NCBI GenBank assembly: GCA_016648135.1
Contig: JADDOH010005025.1
Span: 1-64,000, forward strand
From: Agrypnia vestita
Lineage: Eukaryota > Arthropoda > Insecta > Trichoptera > Phryganeidae
Length of the DNA: 64,000 bases
Direction of reading: 5' to 3'
The notes under the pieces were generated by a model, which did no database searches, had not been told where the DNA came from, and was given only the letters and a program-made list of their open reading frames with translations. This document shows, piece after piece, positions 23,301 through 38,300 of this stretch (position 1 is its first letter; the number at the start of each line of letters is the position of its first letter). A program made the position numbers and the translations under genes.

Positions 23301-26300
23301 AACTACACGGCCCGGCTTCCAGTTTTGACCACGCCTTATTTTTAAACTCGTTATATCTACTAAGATATTTAATTTTAAAGCACGTATTTGATCTGGGTAA
23401 ATCCTTCAGGTTAAACAGATGTTTAATTTGATGAGGATCAAAACTGATTTGGTCAAAATTGCTGGAAAGTTAAGCATTGTATCTTAGTTATACATTTGAA
23501 GAAATTTTAAGAACAAAATGGTTTGTGTAAGTTTTCCTTAAAAGAAAGTGTTATATCCTGGCCTTACGGATATGATTGAAATAATACTTCTTCAGGTATC
23601 AAGAATCACTCCCTTTATTTGTCTAAAGCAACTTAATAACAGCAATAGTGATCGCGGAAATCTGACATGTGTCATTCTGTTGACACCCCTTTTATCTCTC
23701 GGCTGAGTCGAGGATGTTGCTACCACTAACTTTATTCATTGGTTATTTATGACGACATGAACTACGAATCAGTTACCGACTGAATGAGAACATTTTTTAA
23801 CGACCAATTAAAAGACAGAAAAATGAACTCATGTGAAACTGCGAAACCGCAATCTGTTAAATTACCCACACCTACCGACATTACAGAAAGATATATGCTG
23901 CTACTGAAATTTTCAGAATTTACTCTATTTCTCTTCTACAATAGTAATACAACTCGTGAGTAGGAGAGGAGTATCATTAAAATGTATTTAATAGTAAGTA
24001 GTACATAAAAGTATATAAGAAGAAAAAAGTAACTAATATGCGATAATTATAATGCATTTATGTGGGACAACAATAAAAAATGAATATAGTAAAGAGAAAA
24101 ATAGAATAAAATTTTAAGCAAAGGTAATAACTGTACAGTATAATGTATTATTTTGCATCCATGACTGTAAAATTTTTCAAATTCCTAAGATATTTTATTG
24201 AAGCTCTTAGATGTTAGATGTGTATGATGATAGATGTCTATGGAATTAAACATAATCAATTCATTTTCATAAAATAATCAAAAAAGTGTCATAAAAAGAA
24301 TGTGATTTGGAAAAAAAACCGAGCCGCCATCGCGACTCAAACCGTATTCTCAGAGTACCTAATTACAATTATTGAATGACACGTTAACAATTTGTTATAT
24401 ATTTATTTTAATCTCCTCGTCGTGTCTGTCGTGGGGATACTTTGCAAAATGAATGATAAAACACCTAAACTGTACAATTGAATTATTTCGTAGATATTTA
24501 ATGGGAAATCTATTGGAGACGATCAATGAGGACCAGCTCCGAGGACTATCGTCCCTCCAGTGGCTGTTTCTGCAGCACAACAGCCTGCGGGACTTCAGCC
24601 TCTCCCCGGACATGACCGCCCTCACGTGGCTGGACTTGGGACACAACCAGCTTCAGTTTATCCACCCCCTTCCGGCGTTGCCACAAATATTAGAATTGTA
24701 AGTACCTTTCCTTAAATAAAATAATTTCATCACAATTAACTGAAATTGGAAAAAATGTTAAATCATTCAAATTATGATATTTGTCAGTCGACTTCGGGAC
24801 GCCGTCCGATCGGATGTTAAAAAATTTACTAAACAAGTTTTAAATGGAAGCTTACACACCCCTCTAAGTGAACGACATAATCAAGCGTCATAAAATTAAA
24901 ATAATACATTTTAGAATATTTTGATTATGTCCAAATTTTTCAGATCAGTACTGGATTTTTGTCACAGGGACATCATCAATCAATCAATGTATATTATAGA
25001 TGTCTCACACAGACGATTTTGTTTCATATTCTGAATGAAAATACTGGTAAAAAGGAGTTTAATAAAAATTGAAATAATATTTCTGACGTATCCTAGTGTA
25101 ATGCTAATATTTCGGGAGAATTTCATTACACAGATAAAGTATATTACTAACAAACTCCAAAATCAATATAGATGTCTCATTCGCGACATCTGTGGCCATT
25201 TAAGGGGAACGAAAAAGCTTTGGTGCCGGCCACGCTGATGATTGTTGCAACTCATATGTGAAACGTGGCGTATAATTTAAATATATACAACTTCCAAAAA
25301 AAAATTAGCAGACGTGTATTATTCTATCATGGGTGGAAATGGCGAACGTTATTTGTGTAAAGTGATCACTTAAGCCAGCCGTACGATAGGTCGTAAGCCC
25401 TACGTACACCCAAAAAGACTTCTATAACTACTTTCCCATGAAAATACAATTTCGTCTCTGTGAGACATCTATAATGCCTATAGATTGATTGATTAATAAA
25501 TGTTATATTAAAAACTTTTACACTGGACAGCGTAAAGAGTAAGACGAAGAAGAAATATCTGCACCACAAGGGTTGAAAAGGATCTTCAAAAGGAGTGCAC
25601 GCACAGGACACTAGCCATTGAACATAACCAATGTTAATAATTGATTAATAATGATATCTAACGAATGAATTAAGCGTACTTTCTGTGACAAGTCTTGAAT
25701 ATTTGAAAATTTATTAAATCAGTTATTCCTGTTTCATTTAGTTTGTGCTATAAAGGAAATATATTTAAATAATTCAACATTCTATTTTGCCGGTTACGTC
25801 TTAGATCAAATGTCGGTTGAGGAAACTCTGTTGCTTTGAACCAATTCCGTGTAAAATTAATTTATTTATATTAAATAATTCCTAGTATTAAAAAAGTACA
25901 TAATTTTAATAATAAGAGCCAGTAGTTTTGTATTAATCACGAAAAATATTTGGATGTGGCTGATTTATGTAGCACTGTATAAAAGGCAAAAATTATAATA
26001 ATCTATAATTTTTTTATCAAATAAATATTGTCACGTATCCGCTGATAGAGCTCAAGTGAGACACTTTGGTAAACGATAAACTTTATTTGGAAATAGTTAA
26101 AACAACAATATTTTTAGAGCTGTCTAGAATGTCTACCAATATTTGAAATCAATAAGGGTGGCACCGAGTTTTTAATTTTGAGTATGATACAAAATGATAT
26201 CAGAAAAATCCACATGAAATAAAGTTTTGTGGTCGGAAGTTAGATTTTAAAACGAATTTTTGAAAGAAATTTTATGATTGTATACCGTATTAAAATGATT

Positions 26301-29300
26301 TACGTAATTCGAATAACTTTCATTATAATTTCGAAGTTGTGATGCTTGGTTAATGCTTATATACTTGTTTCATTATTTGGATGAAAATGGCAGTCATATA
26401 AAAGCCATCGTTCAGAAGTGGTCCGACCGCTGGTGATGATGATGATACATCTTTGTCGGTTTTGGTGTGGGAGTGTATGTGTTCAAGGAAGAAGAAAGTG
26501 TCCGCCCGTCCAGAGACACAGCCTTCGTGTCGGCACGTGACCTGTATTGTGAGAGTGCGATGTGTCACAAAACACTTCGATAATTTTATAAAATTTAAAT
26601 GAAAATTTTTTGTCCTATATCCGTAAATTTTGCATTTATTATGCTTTCATGATCCTATCATAATACTAAATATCAAAGATATGTTTTGTATAAATATATT
26701 AACATATGAAAAACACTCAAGACCTACGCAATTAGCTATTGTTAATAATTGTAACTTACCATTTACATGTGCATTTAGCGAGTTAGTATTGTATCCGAGA
26801 TTACCTCCTACATCCAAACTTACAAACTTTACCTAATATTAGTGTAGATGATTAAAATAATTATGACAATAATTATCATATTAAAGAGTTATGGTTATCA
26901 TTACGGTCGTTGGATATATTTGTGTGTTAATATAACGGATATTTTATACGAACCGTGTATTTCTCTGAGAAGCAAATCTCGACGTTTCGTTGAAGTCTTA
27001 CTCAACGTCATCAGGAGGGCGTCCTATCACGTAGTAGGCCGAACTGATTATTTCTTCCGAGGTCATAAATTATATGCACTTTGTTGTGGAGTGTTCACTT
27101 CTTCTACCATAGAGATCGTCACTGGCGACCAACCAAGAATCATATATTTTTTTTTAATTCTTATTTTTTTAGATAATTAATAAAAATTAACTTGTGCAAA
27201 AGTTACCTTTATCTGATAAACATTTGACAAGCAGTTCTGAAATAAAATGAGATACCTAACTAGAAAATTGAACTCACTTAGTCTTTTATATCTTCATTAC
27301 TAAGTTTAATGTAGAATTACTTCTTCTTTTGATGATAATCTCACGATAATGTTCCAAATTAGGGAACAATTTGAAAGTTTGGAATTGAGTACACTTTGTT
27401 AATATTCCATAATTGCATTCCAAGTTCAAAATGTTTGTGAGAAGGGAGATATTCAGCGAAGGAGAGAAAAAACTAACTATGTTTTGTACGATATTATACA
27501 TTTTAGGTAGGGTCCATAAACATTGTGAAAGCCACCTGCATTAGTGTGAGTGATACCTCTGCAATACGTTGATTGTATAGTGGTATTATTTTTTTCAAAC
27601 TACTCCATTGGCCATTAATTTAATTTAAATTTAGATGAGAATTCGGACACTTTATCAGGTATAATTTAACCACAATTATACCTGCTAAACAAGCTATAAC
27701 TCGCCAAAAATGACGTACTTTTATTATATATTTCGGCCGCCAGTTACAGCTGTGAGAACAGCGTTATCTAGGGTAGCGTCTTGATAACATTATTGATGGA
27801 CATTATTAAAAGGAGAATTATGCTATCTTCATTATATTATACCACATTATTACTTGAGCCATCTGGAAACGTTAATGATGCACATTGTTACGTAGAGAAT
27901 AACGTATTTTAATTAATGATTAATACCAATGTCATATGCGATATAGTAATGGATTCGCCTATTATTTTTATTTTCAATAAACTGAAATATTAAAAAAGAT
28001 ATCTAAATATTAAAAAACATCATTATTATTAACAATTTTTAAATCATACTAATTTTGAAAACGGAATGAAATTTTTTTATAAAAAATGAACCTTTGCTTA
28101 TGATAATAAAATACTATTTTTAATATACATTTATTTTATGCGTCTATCGTTTACTCGAAAAATTAATGTTACTAGTTTTTGTAATCGTACTATTACTCAC
28201 ACTAATTCAAGTGGCTTTCATAAAATGAACATTATTTTTCTAACACTACATTATTATTATTTATCAAATTTTTATAACATAGTCACGTACCTACCTATTC
28301 GCGGTGATGGACTTTTAAAAGAATAATTTCGTTCAATATTCACCTTTACGTGGATCTTTTAAACAAAAAATTGTGTCCCTGAATATCTAGATCCAACCTG
28401 CTAGAGAATTCACTTAATAAATTGTAGCTTCTGCTCAAAAATTTCCTTTTTGTCTGTGCGCGGCGCCTTAAAATGTTCTCCTTTTAGCGCCTCCTTACGG
28501 TAATAATATATAGTTATTAAAATACATCTCAGTAATCTGCTGTAAGCTTTGCTCGTCTCGACGTATTTTTTCTAATGTGACAGGCACGGTATAACAATTA
28601 ATAATTATATATTAAATGTTTAAAAATAAAATATTTTATTGCAATACATTTACACAATACACATGATGCAACAACACTTGTTTTGTGTCGATCGGACATG
28701 CCCTTGATATGTCACGGCGTCCCAATGTTGTCTGAGCGCACCAATTCATGCACTTTACATTGCCCTTTCGGACTGGACGCGAAGATGAAGGGGCGCGGCT
28801 GAAGCAATCAAACATAATAATTTCGTTGTCTGTCCGTCTGTCCCCGTAACTTAATGTAACGTCCGTAATTTCTTTCGAATTCACGATTAAAAAAACAAAA
28901 ATTAAACAGCCGGAGATGCAGCTTGCAAACCCGAAGGCGGCAACGATAGCAATGTTGCTATCGCCGTGCCTGCATTACCCGTCAAAAAGACAGTACATAT
29001 AGGACTTAAGACGCGAAACATTTCATGGTCACCAGGGTTTTGAATAGTACATTTAAGTATAAAAAATTCAAATATTCTGTTAAAGTCGTTATTATTAATT
29101 CATGGGTGTCAGCTATAAATAAGTAAATACTTATTCTTTAGGAACCGGCATGTATAATTACCGTCATTTTTGACGAGTTACAGCTAGTCATACATAAATC
29201 ATTGACCGATTGATGTTACATTACCTATAAATGTTATAATCATTACCTATTAATGTCCATACGCTATAGTATTTGTGAATATTTCAAAATTCAACTGAAA

Positions 29301-32300
29301 AGCCAAAATTACGTTATCTCGAGGAAAGTTACCTTAATAATACTTCATAATATATTTGAGGTTGTATTTCGAAGTGCCATTGATTAAGCTCTAATAAAAA
29401 GTCCTTCCAAGTTAAATCATGCTTTCTTCAATGTTGAACTTATTTTTAAATTTGGAAAAAGCCGTGGAAAATTTTCTATGACTCTTGGAAGATGCAGCTT
29501 TCTGACGGCTGACTGCGGAGAAAAAGAGAGGTATCATATTTAAGGTAAATTGATTAATTTAAATAAATCCCAACATTTGAGCTTTTTGACAATGTAGCGA
29601 TTCGGGTCGCACATATTAGTTGTTTAACATACAAGTTAACAAACTGTTTTCCTGTTTTCCCTGTTTACAAACAGTATAATATTTTTATTTACTGTGCATA
29701 CTTGACCTAATTCCGTGTTTCAATTAATGACCAGTCAGCAAAATAATTGCGCCATGTATTCACGTATGTGTCAAGCGGTGTTCTTTGTTATGGCAATATT
29801 GCTAAATTAGGTCGAACGAGTAGGTTAACACAGTGTAGATGCAAAATGAAAAATATTATAATAAATAGAAACGAAATGAAAAAACAAAAGAGGAATCCTT
29901 TCGCAATAGCTCTTCAAAAATGAAAGAATTACTACGGACTGAAATGAAATCAGCCCACCGCGATATAGTGTGTCCAGCGATATGATGCGGAACGAGCGAC
30001 AGATCAAAAATAATGAATTTTATCAGCAGTAGAAATTCACACAAACGATTGATAAGCAGGGAAGAAGAGAAGAGGAACATACCGCATGCCCAGCAATAGC
30101 TCCCACATGGGCCACCCATCACTTTCGCCACCCATTTTCAGCATTTTTTAAATACTAAAATGGCTGACACCCATGTGAGTGCGATCGAGACAGGGAGACG
30201 TCCACACAAAGCCTTTTTTTCCGTCTCCGAGGCTCAGGGATAAATAAAAAATGGAACGTACTTACTTACTTGATTACAAGTTACATATATACACGAAATA
30301 ATACAGTTGAAGTACAAAATATGAATACACAATATGCCGTGAACGTTACCAATCTTAACATCTATCGTTTTCTGCTGAAACTCAAATTCATCCAGCTGAT
30401 ACACAGATACATCGCCGTATATGCGTTCGAGTTTGACACATTTCCCACCACAGTTAGACCTCTTTCCATTTAAGAAAGGCAATCGAATTAGTATGTGTAA
30501 GCCATGCGCACGAGACACGTTCGTTGTGTCGGTGTTTATACCCGTAAACACTAACACAACGAAACAATTTGCATTGTACGCACAGCTTACACTTACTAAT
30601 TTGATTGTCTTTCTCAAATGAAGGGTGTGTATGTACATTCTTAACTTAAAATAAAACGTTAAAAATATACTTGCATAAGAAAAAACTTAAATCAACTTAC
30701 TTCTTTAAGTGACTCGAATGTTAAATAATGTATAGATAATATTTCTACACATTAAATAATAACTAAAAGTATTTTTCCTTCATACTATATAATTTAATTC
30801 ATTTAAATCTAACCCGCGCATTGCCCCATTACGATTCAGCCTTATACATTAACTGGATCGATTCCGAAGCTAGTAATTCCTCGGAATGAAAATGTTGTGT
30901 AGGTGCATGAAGATGACTAATCAATGCACTTCACTTTATTTCACAACCCTCTGCTGGTCTCCTGTTGCACTGGACTGGTATGCAAATGCATCTAAAAATA
31001 ACACTTAAGCTTTACCGCTGATTATCTATAAGTACATACCTATAGGTATTTTATACAAAGATGAATGAATATTTTTATTATTCGATAAATATTAGGTCCT
31101 TACATATGAAATTGGCGTTTAGTATGGGAGGAACATAAAGCCGATTTTTTTTTATTATAATATACTTATTTAATCAAAGTATGTACCATTGCTATCTATG
31201 CACTTTTGCCATCTCATAGGTAGTTCATCGATCCCTTTACTAAAAAAAACATTCGGACGGGAATCAATAAAATCTTTGAAGGCGGTTTGGACTGCCCCAT
31301 CGAAGTTGAATTTTTTCCTTTGCAAGAAGTTATCCAAATTTCGAAAAAAATGGTAATCTGTTGGGGAAAGGTCCGGAGAGTACGGTGGATGTCTTAGACA
31401 TTCCAATTGAAGCTCCTCTAATTTGGTAGCCGTCTGTTGTGCAGTGTGTGGTCTAGCGTTATCATGAAGCAGCAGTGGCCTAGAGCGATTAACCAGCCTC
31501 GGTTGTTTAGCAGCTAGCTTTTCCATCATGGTTTGCAGTTGCTGACAATAGACATCTGCCGTAATCGTCTGGCCAGATTTAAGAAAGCTGTAGTGAACGA
31601 CACCAGCACTAGTCCACCAAACGCTCACAAGTAACTTTTTTGGAGTCAATTTTCGCTTGGGGCATGGTTTGGCTGGTTCGGCAGGGTTCAGCCATTGCGA
31701 TGAGCGCTTCCGATTATCGTACAGGATCCACTTTTCATCACAGGTAATGATTCGATTTAAAATCCCTTCATTATTGTGCCGGTTGAGTAATGCAACGCAG
31801 CAGTCAACACGCGTTTGTTGATTTGCTTCACTCAATTCGTGAGGTACCCACCTTTCAAGCTTTTTCACCTTACCAATTTGCTTCAAGTGGATTAAAACAG
31901 TTTTATCACTAACACCGCAGCCTGCAGCTAACTCGGATGTGGTTTGCGATGGATCCGCTTCCACAATAGCCTTCAATTCTTCATTATCAACTTTGGTCTC
32001 CGGCCGTCCACGGGGCTTGTTCTGCAGGTCGAAATTTCCAGAACGAAAACGTTGGAACCAAAAACGCACTGTGTTTTCTTTTGCGGCACCGTCGCCATAC
32101 ACATCATTAATCCTTCGAGCCGTTTCTGCAGCACTGGTGCCACGGTGGAACTCGTACTCGTAAATAACGCGATATTTCAAGTTTTTCATTTTGTAAACTG
32201 AGCGACGCAAAGAAAAAAACAATTGAGGAAAAAACAAATGAATTATAATTTTCAAAACACAAATACATGAGTAAATAGCTGTATAAATTTGGATTTGGAA

Positions 32301-35300
32301 TTCCTAACCAAAGAGAAGATATTTGAGATCAAATTTGCCAGTACGGCAAAACGCCAATTTCATATGTAAGGACCTAATAGTAGATGATATGAAATTTTCT
32401 TAGATATATTATAAATATCTCGCAGCTACTTTTTTATATGGAAATTAGATATGGAAGTCTTTTGGGTGTCCATAGGGCTTACGACCTATCATCGTACGGC
32501 TGGCTCAAGTGATCACTTTAAACAATGTAACGTTCACAATTCCACCCATCACATCAATCAAATTTTTTTTGAAGTTGTATGTATGTCAACCTTGCACAAC
32601 TGGTTTCATATGTGCGTTGTATTATACTACTGCCATATTTAATAAAATTCGTTATCCATATATAGATGTCACCGTTGGTAATGGTGACATCTATATATGG
32701 ATATTAAAAATGGAAGAGGCCTACATCCAGCAGTGGAGGGAAAAAGGCTAAGGAAGAAGAAGAAGAAGAAGTTGGTAATGAGATATTTATTTTTAGTTTT
32801 AAATATACTGTATTTTTAGTGGTTAGTTAGTTGGCAATTCGAAAAAATTCGACGGCTGGTTTGTGCTCAGTTCGGTTTGCCATTTTACCATTAATACACT
32901 TACCTATACCAGAACAACGCTTGCAAATTGTGCAAATTTATTTCGAAAATCGTAATCATATTTTAACACTTCTTCTTCTTTATGTACCTTGTCAGATCCC
33001 CCGACATTGATTGGCGATCACTTGTTCGAAAATCTCTCTGTCCTGCGCTACCCGGAACAAACCTTCACCTCTCTCATTCCGGTCCACTCTCTGATGTTGC
33101 ACAGCCAGGATATTTGCCTTCTACCATTTCTACCAATATTCTACATTTTCAACCATTCTACCAACTCTCCGTCTTCCTTCTATCTTGCCCTCGTGTATTA
33201 GTAGTAGTCAGAGGAGGTAATATTTTTCCCCACGTAGCACGTGACTCACACAAGAATCATTATTCACTTTAACATTCGTCAGTAACTATCGACTGGCTCC
33301 AGCTCTCTAAAGCAACTCTGTGTTGCTGACAATACAATTGGCATAAAATTATCTTTCCAATAGAGTCCATACCACGGTCAGTTCCACATTTTTATGTGTT
33401 TTAATTCATTTTATAAAATATTGTATTTGCTTAACCTTTAAAATGGAATGTCAAGTAGACAAAAGTGAGCACTTTCGATACCTTCCATTCGAATGGTGAA
33501 TTTTTTGAGTCAAGGCCGGATGGTTTTTATCGCAGAGGCATCTAAAAACTTGTAGAACGTTAGCAAGAAGTCATAAATAATATAGGAGAATACATAATTG
33601 ACTAATTTGTACTAATTTTCTTTTTTTGTTGTTGTGTCCTCTCGTCATTTTTATTTAGAAAAACCGATATGTCTTCACCCAAATATTACATATTTTCTGA
33701 GAAAATATATTAATGTAGTCGAAGCAAGAGTGGTAAGCTAGGATTGAAGAGACTGGCGTACTTTCCTCTCAGCATGCTCTTGCGGAGAAACGGCGTGATG
33801 ATTAGTTATTTATTTATTCTGCCCGATATTTATTTAGAATAAAAGTATTTTTTGTAGATTCATCAATAGATGTCGGCAGAAAAATTATATTAAAAAAACA
33901 AGGTATTGCAAAATTTTCAGAAATCTTATTTGATTTTTTTCAGGTTTCTGGACCACAATTTAATCGAAGAAATAAATGATGACACGTTCGCCAATTTAAA
34001 TCATCTTCATTTATTGTGAGTGTTTTTTAATTATATAAAATAATTATTAGGAAGATTCAAAAGTGTTTGAGTAGTATGTCTATGGAAAATATAATTCTCT
34101 GAACTAACATGACAGGCATAGACCAATCAAAGTTGTATATTTCACCTTTACAGTATAAGAAAAAATAAATTAATTTAAAAACACATTTTTATTGCGAAGT
34201 TGAATTAATTTTTATACTAAGTTAATAATGGTCACCATAGTCTAATTGGTACTCATTCTCCCAATATGAGAAAGTCCCGCTAAATCTATGTATAGATTTT
34301 TTCTGTTTTTCCTCATAAGTAATTAATCTTATTTATATTAATTATCAAAAGCATCTTGGTGTACATAAAAATTGCCACTTCACATTAAAAGTTTTTTCAT
34401 CAATTTTAAGAAAAAAATAGTATGTACATATTTTCAAAAGATTATTTTAATAAAACTTATCTTAATAATAACGAAGTATTTTTAAAATATTATTTTGTTA
34501 TTTTCAGAAAACTGAGTAATAATCATATACACACCATTGCAGAAAACGCTTTTCAAAATCTGACTGAACTTCGGGACTTGTAAGTATTATATATGTGAAC
34601 GAAGTACTTATTTACTTCAAAATTATTTTTGGTACTTGAGCATTCCTCCTCTAGTCATGTTTTTCGCATTTTGTCTGCAGTGCAATTGGTAATTTTGGCG
34701 GGAAAATGTGGCCGTGGGACAAATTGGAAAATCTTCCCATGAAATACAATGTATGCAAAGAGCTTCTATTAAATTTTATTAAAGTAATTGGATTTTCAAC
34801 GAGTCGTAAATATACAAAGTGTCCTTTGACAGGATGCCAAAATGTTGGGGAGACTCGGGTAAATCTGAAACAAAAATATCTTAGTGTATATTATAGATAT
34901 CTCACAGAGACGAAACTGTATTAATTATGGGAAAGTAGGTATAGAAGTCATTTTGGGTGTAACAGGACTTATGACCTGTCTTTTGGTAGGCTTAAGTGAT
35001 CACTTTACACAATTGTAACATTCGCCATTTCCACCCATGATAGAATATACCATGCTTATTCATTTTTTGGAAGTTGTATATATGTTCAAATTGCGTGAAG
35101 CTTTCATATATGAGTTGTAAGCGCCTTTTCCATGCGGCCTGTACAAAGCCATTTTCATTCCCCTAAATCCCCACAGATGTCGCTAATGAGAAAATCTACA
35201 ATTGATTTTACGGAATTTAGGGAGCAATATACTTTTATTATGTGTAATGAAATTCATCCGAATACTTGCATTACACTAGGATACGCCAGGAAATATTATT

Positions 35301-38300
35301 TCCAATTTTTTGTTAAATTCCTTTTTGACCAGTATTTACAATTCAGAATATTTTGAGTTTGTTCAAATCTTTCAGAACAGTGCTGGATTTATGTCACAGA
35401 AACATTATTAATCAATTAGTGTATATTATAGATATCTCACAGAGACGAAACTGTATCAAATCAATTGTAGATTTTCTCATTAGCGACATCTGTGGGGATT
35501 TAGGGGAATGAAAATGGCTTTGTACAGGCCGCATGGAAAAGGCGCTTACAACTCATATATGAAAGCTTCACGCAATTTGAACATATATACAACTTCCAAA
35601 AAATGAATAAGCATGGTATATTCTATCATGGGTGGAAATGGCGAATGTTACAATTGTGTAAAGTGATCACTTAAGCCTACCAAAAGACAGGTCATAAGTC
35701 CTGTTACACCCAAAATGACTTCTATACCTACTTTCCCATAATTAATACAGTTTCGTCTCTGTGAGATATCTATAATATACACTAATTGATTAATAATGTT
35801 TCTGTGATATAAATCCAGCACTGTTCTGAAAGATTTGAACAAACTCAAAATATTCTGAACAAAAATATCTCTTGATATAAACCAGTAATTTCCGATACGT
35901 ATTTGTTAAAAATGTTTCTTTGGTCAAGTTTTAAATGTGCTAATAAGTTTTTTGGAAGTTTTGGAATCCTCGGTGACTGCACTTAAATATTTTTTTTATT
36001 TTTTGGTTATTGCTACCTTTGCTTTTAAACCCCACTATTGGTCATTATGATTCGAATTGACGTTTGACTTTAAGATTTAATTAACTTTAGAGAATATTCA
36101 GTTTTTTTATATAATTAATGTAGATAGCGTTATTTCTAATGTAAACGAATTCATAAATTATTCAATTATGTTAAATTTTTCAGGGATCTCTCAGAGAATC
36201 GCATAAGTACTCTGTCATCTAATCTGATGCAGCCCCTGCAACACCTCGAAAAACTGTAAGAATTTTATTATTATTTGTTTGTTTACAATATTTTTTGTAT
36301 ATTTTGCATGTGAGAGGAGTTCCAACTAAAGCATTAGACTATGTTGGTGTACAGCTGTCTCTAAAGTCGGCATAGCACTCGTGCTAGTGAATGTCACGAA
36401 TTCTATCTTTATTATATACGGGAAAGCAGATTGTGACTACAGTTATGTTGGTTTAACAAAAACGCAATATTACGGAATGTTAGTGTAGTGTATTCCTTCT
36501 TTGAGAATACGGAGTTTGCTAAGGAAAGAGCAGGCGGTAGTATACTGTTCTATTTTATTGTAAAAATACGTGTTGCGGACCGACACTAGCTACCGTGACC
36601 TTGTACTGTACGTGGACGGGAAGAAAAAGAGGGCGCGCCCGTGCGCGCACATCCTGATATGCCGACCCTCCATCCCCTCCTGGGTCAGGGTGGCCAGCGT
36701 AAAAACATCACAGTTATAATTTTTTGTAATATACAGTGTAACCTCTCTTAACGAGTAACACCCATAGTGAGTTATTCGCACAATGAGCAAAACAAATTGG
36801 TTAAAAATTACTAGCTCAACCACAGACGTTTTGCACTACGTAATGAGGAGAAAACTGGTTTCTCTTGCTGCTTTTCGGCTATTAAACTTGTGTTCTGACG
36901 TATTATGATTTTTTAGTACAAAGTTAATTAAATATGCAAGAATGTTCCTGAATAAAACGCCGCAAGAAGCGACCAAAGATAAAAATAACAGTTGGAGAGG
37001 CTTTCAAGATTTGCACCCTTCTAGTGGACCTTTCGGGTACACCCAGGGAGAAGCGTTGCAGCAAAGCTGGGCTATCTGGCATTTATAAAATCAATATATT
37101 TTACATAAACTAATAGTTAAGTGGCTAGTTTATATAAAATATATGACATCAGCAGTTTCTGTGATCCTGCAAGGATGATGTTGAAAAATGTCGAGGAATC
37201 GTTATTTGATCGTAGGTTCTTTTATCTTTCTTAGATATATTATCATGTTATCTTCTACACCTATAAAACATAGATTAGATATGACCCAAATTTTTCATAC
37301 TTATTCTTTAGGACCCGGTGGAAAACAACAGCCACATTATATAATGAACTCCAAATTAAATTTATTACTGTTAATCAGGCGCGTGCAGTGGGAACAAGAA
37401 GCATGACTTTTATTTAACCATATATTTGGAAAAAAATTGGAAATTAAATATTTATCTGGCAGAATATTATGAAATATTAAAATCTTAATAAAATATCAAT
37501 TATTGTGATTGTAATATTATGAGATATTTCTCTTATTACGGTTTCCTTTCAAAAAATATCCTTAGGAATAAGTCATGCTTCTTGTTCCCACTGCACGCCC
37601 CTGCTATTCCAAATCGAAAAATAATACCGATACCCTCTCCCTGACAATCACTCCTTGTTTCTCCACACCACCATTATAAATTAAAAGGAATGCAATTCAA
37701 TATTTTTTTCGTATAGTTAATTTTTGTTTATCAGGTCAAGTTTTTTATTGGCCGAATGGGCATAGTTAATGGAATTTAATTCAGTTAGTTTGTCTCCTTT
37801 TAAACAGTCTTCATTGTACCATAGAACCCTAAATTTTTCATGTAATTTTTTTTTCTCCGTGTTTTTCTTGGCACAGAAATCAAACCATTTTTTTTGGCAA
37901 TAATTGTTTTCTCTTTTTTAATAAGTAATCATTATTAATTTTAAATTATCTTTATATTTAATAGAATCTTGATTATTATGTTATCTATCGTTTAATTGTA
38001 TTCCAAAAATATAATAAAATCATTCACATGAACAATCGCACAGAATTGAACCAAGCATTTCTTAGTTGCATTTTACAACCCTGAAGTAAATACAACCACT
38101 CCACATCGCTCTACCGGATCCATCTCTTGCCTGGATTAAATGGAAACAATTGTTATTACCAAGAGGTTTTCCAAACAATGGAACCTTCACCCACAAACTT
38201 TTTTAACTAAATCTTTAACCCAGCAACACCGAGTACGGACAGCTAGTTTAATATTATTATTATTATTGTTACCAACGTCCCTCATTGTTAAAACCCTTTC

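Noticed and set aside
30234..30638. 134-codon open frame on the minus strand
   Set aside because: It runs through the fully palindromic MITE (30468-30619), and both strands are open there because of the palindrome. No protein family features.
34226..34285. tRNA-like sequence (CACCATAGTCTAATTGGTA, box-A-like)
   Set aside because: No complete cloverleaf: the T arm and the matching acceptor strand are absent. At most a SINE or tRNA relic.
34706..34924. 72-codon frame just after an LRR exon
   Set aside because: The preceding exon ends at a strong donor at 34580. The frame enters the palindromic MITE and has no LRR pattern.
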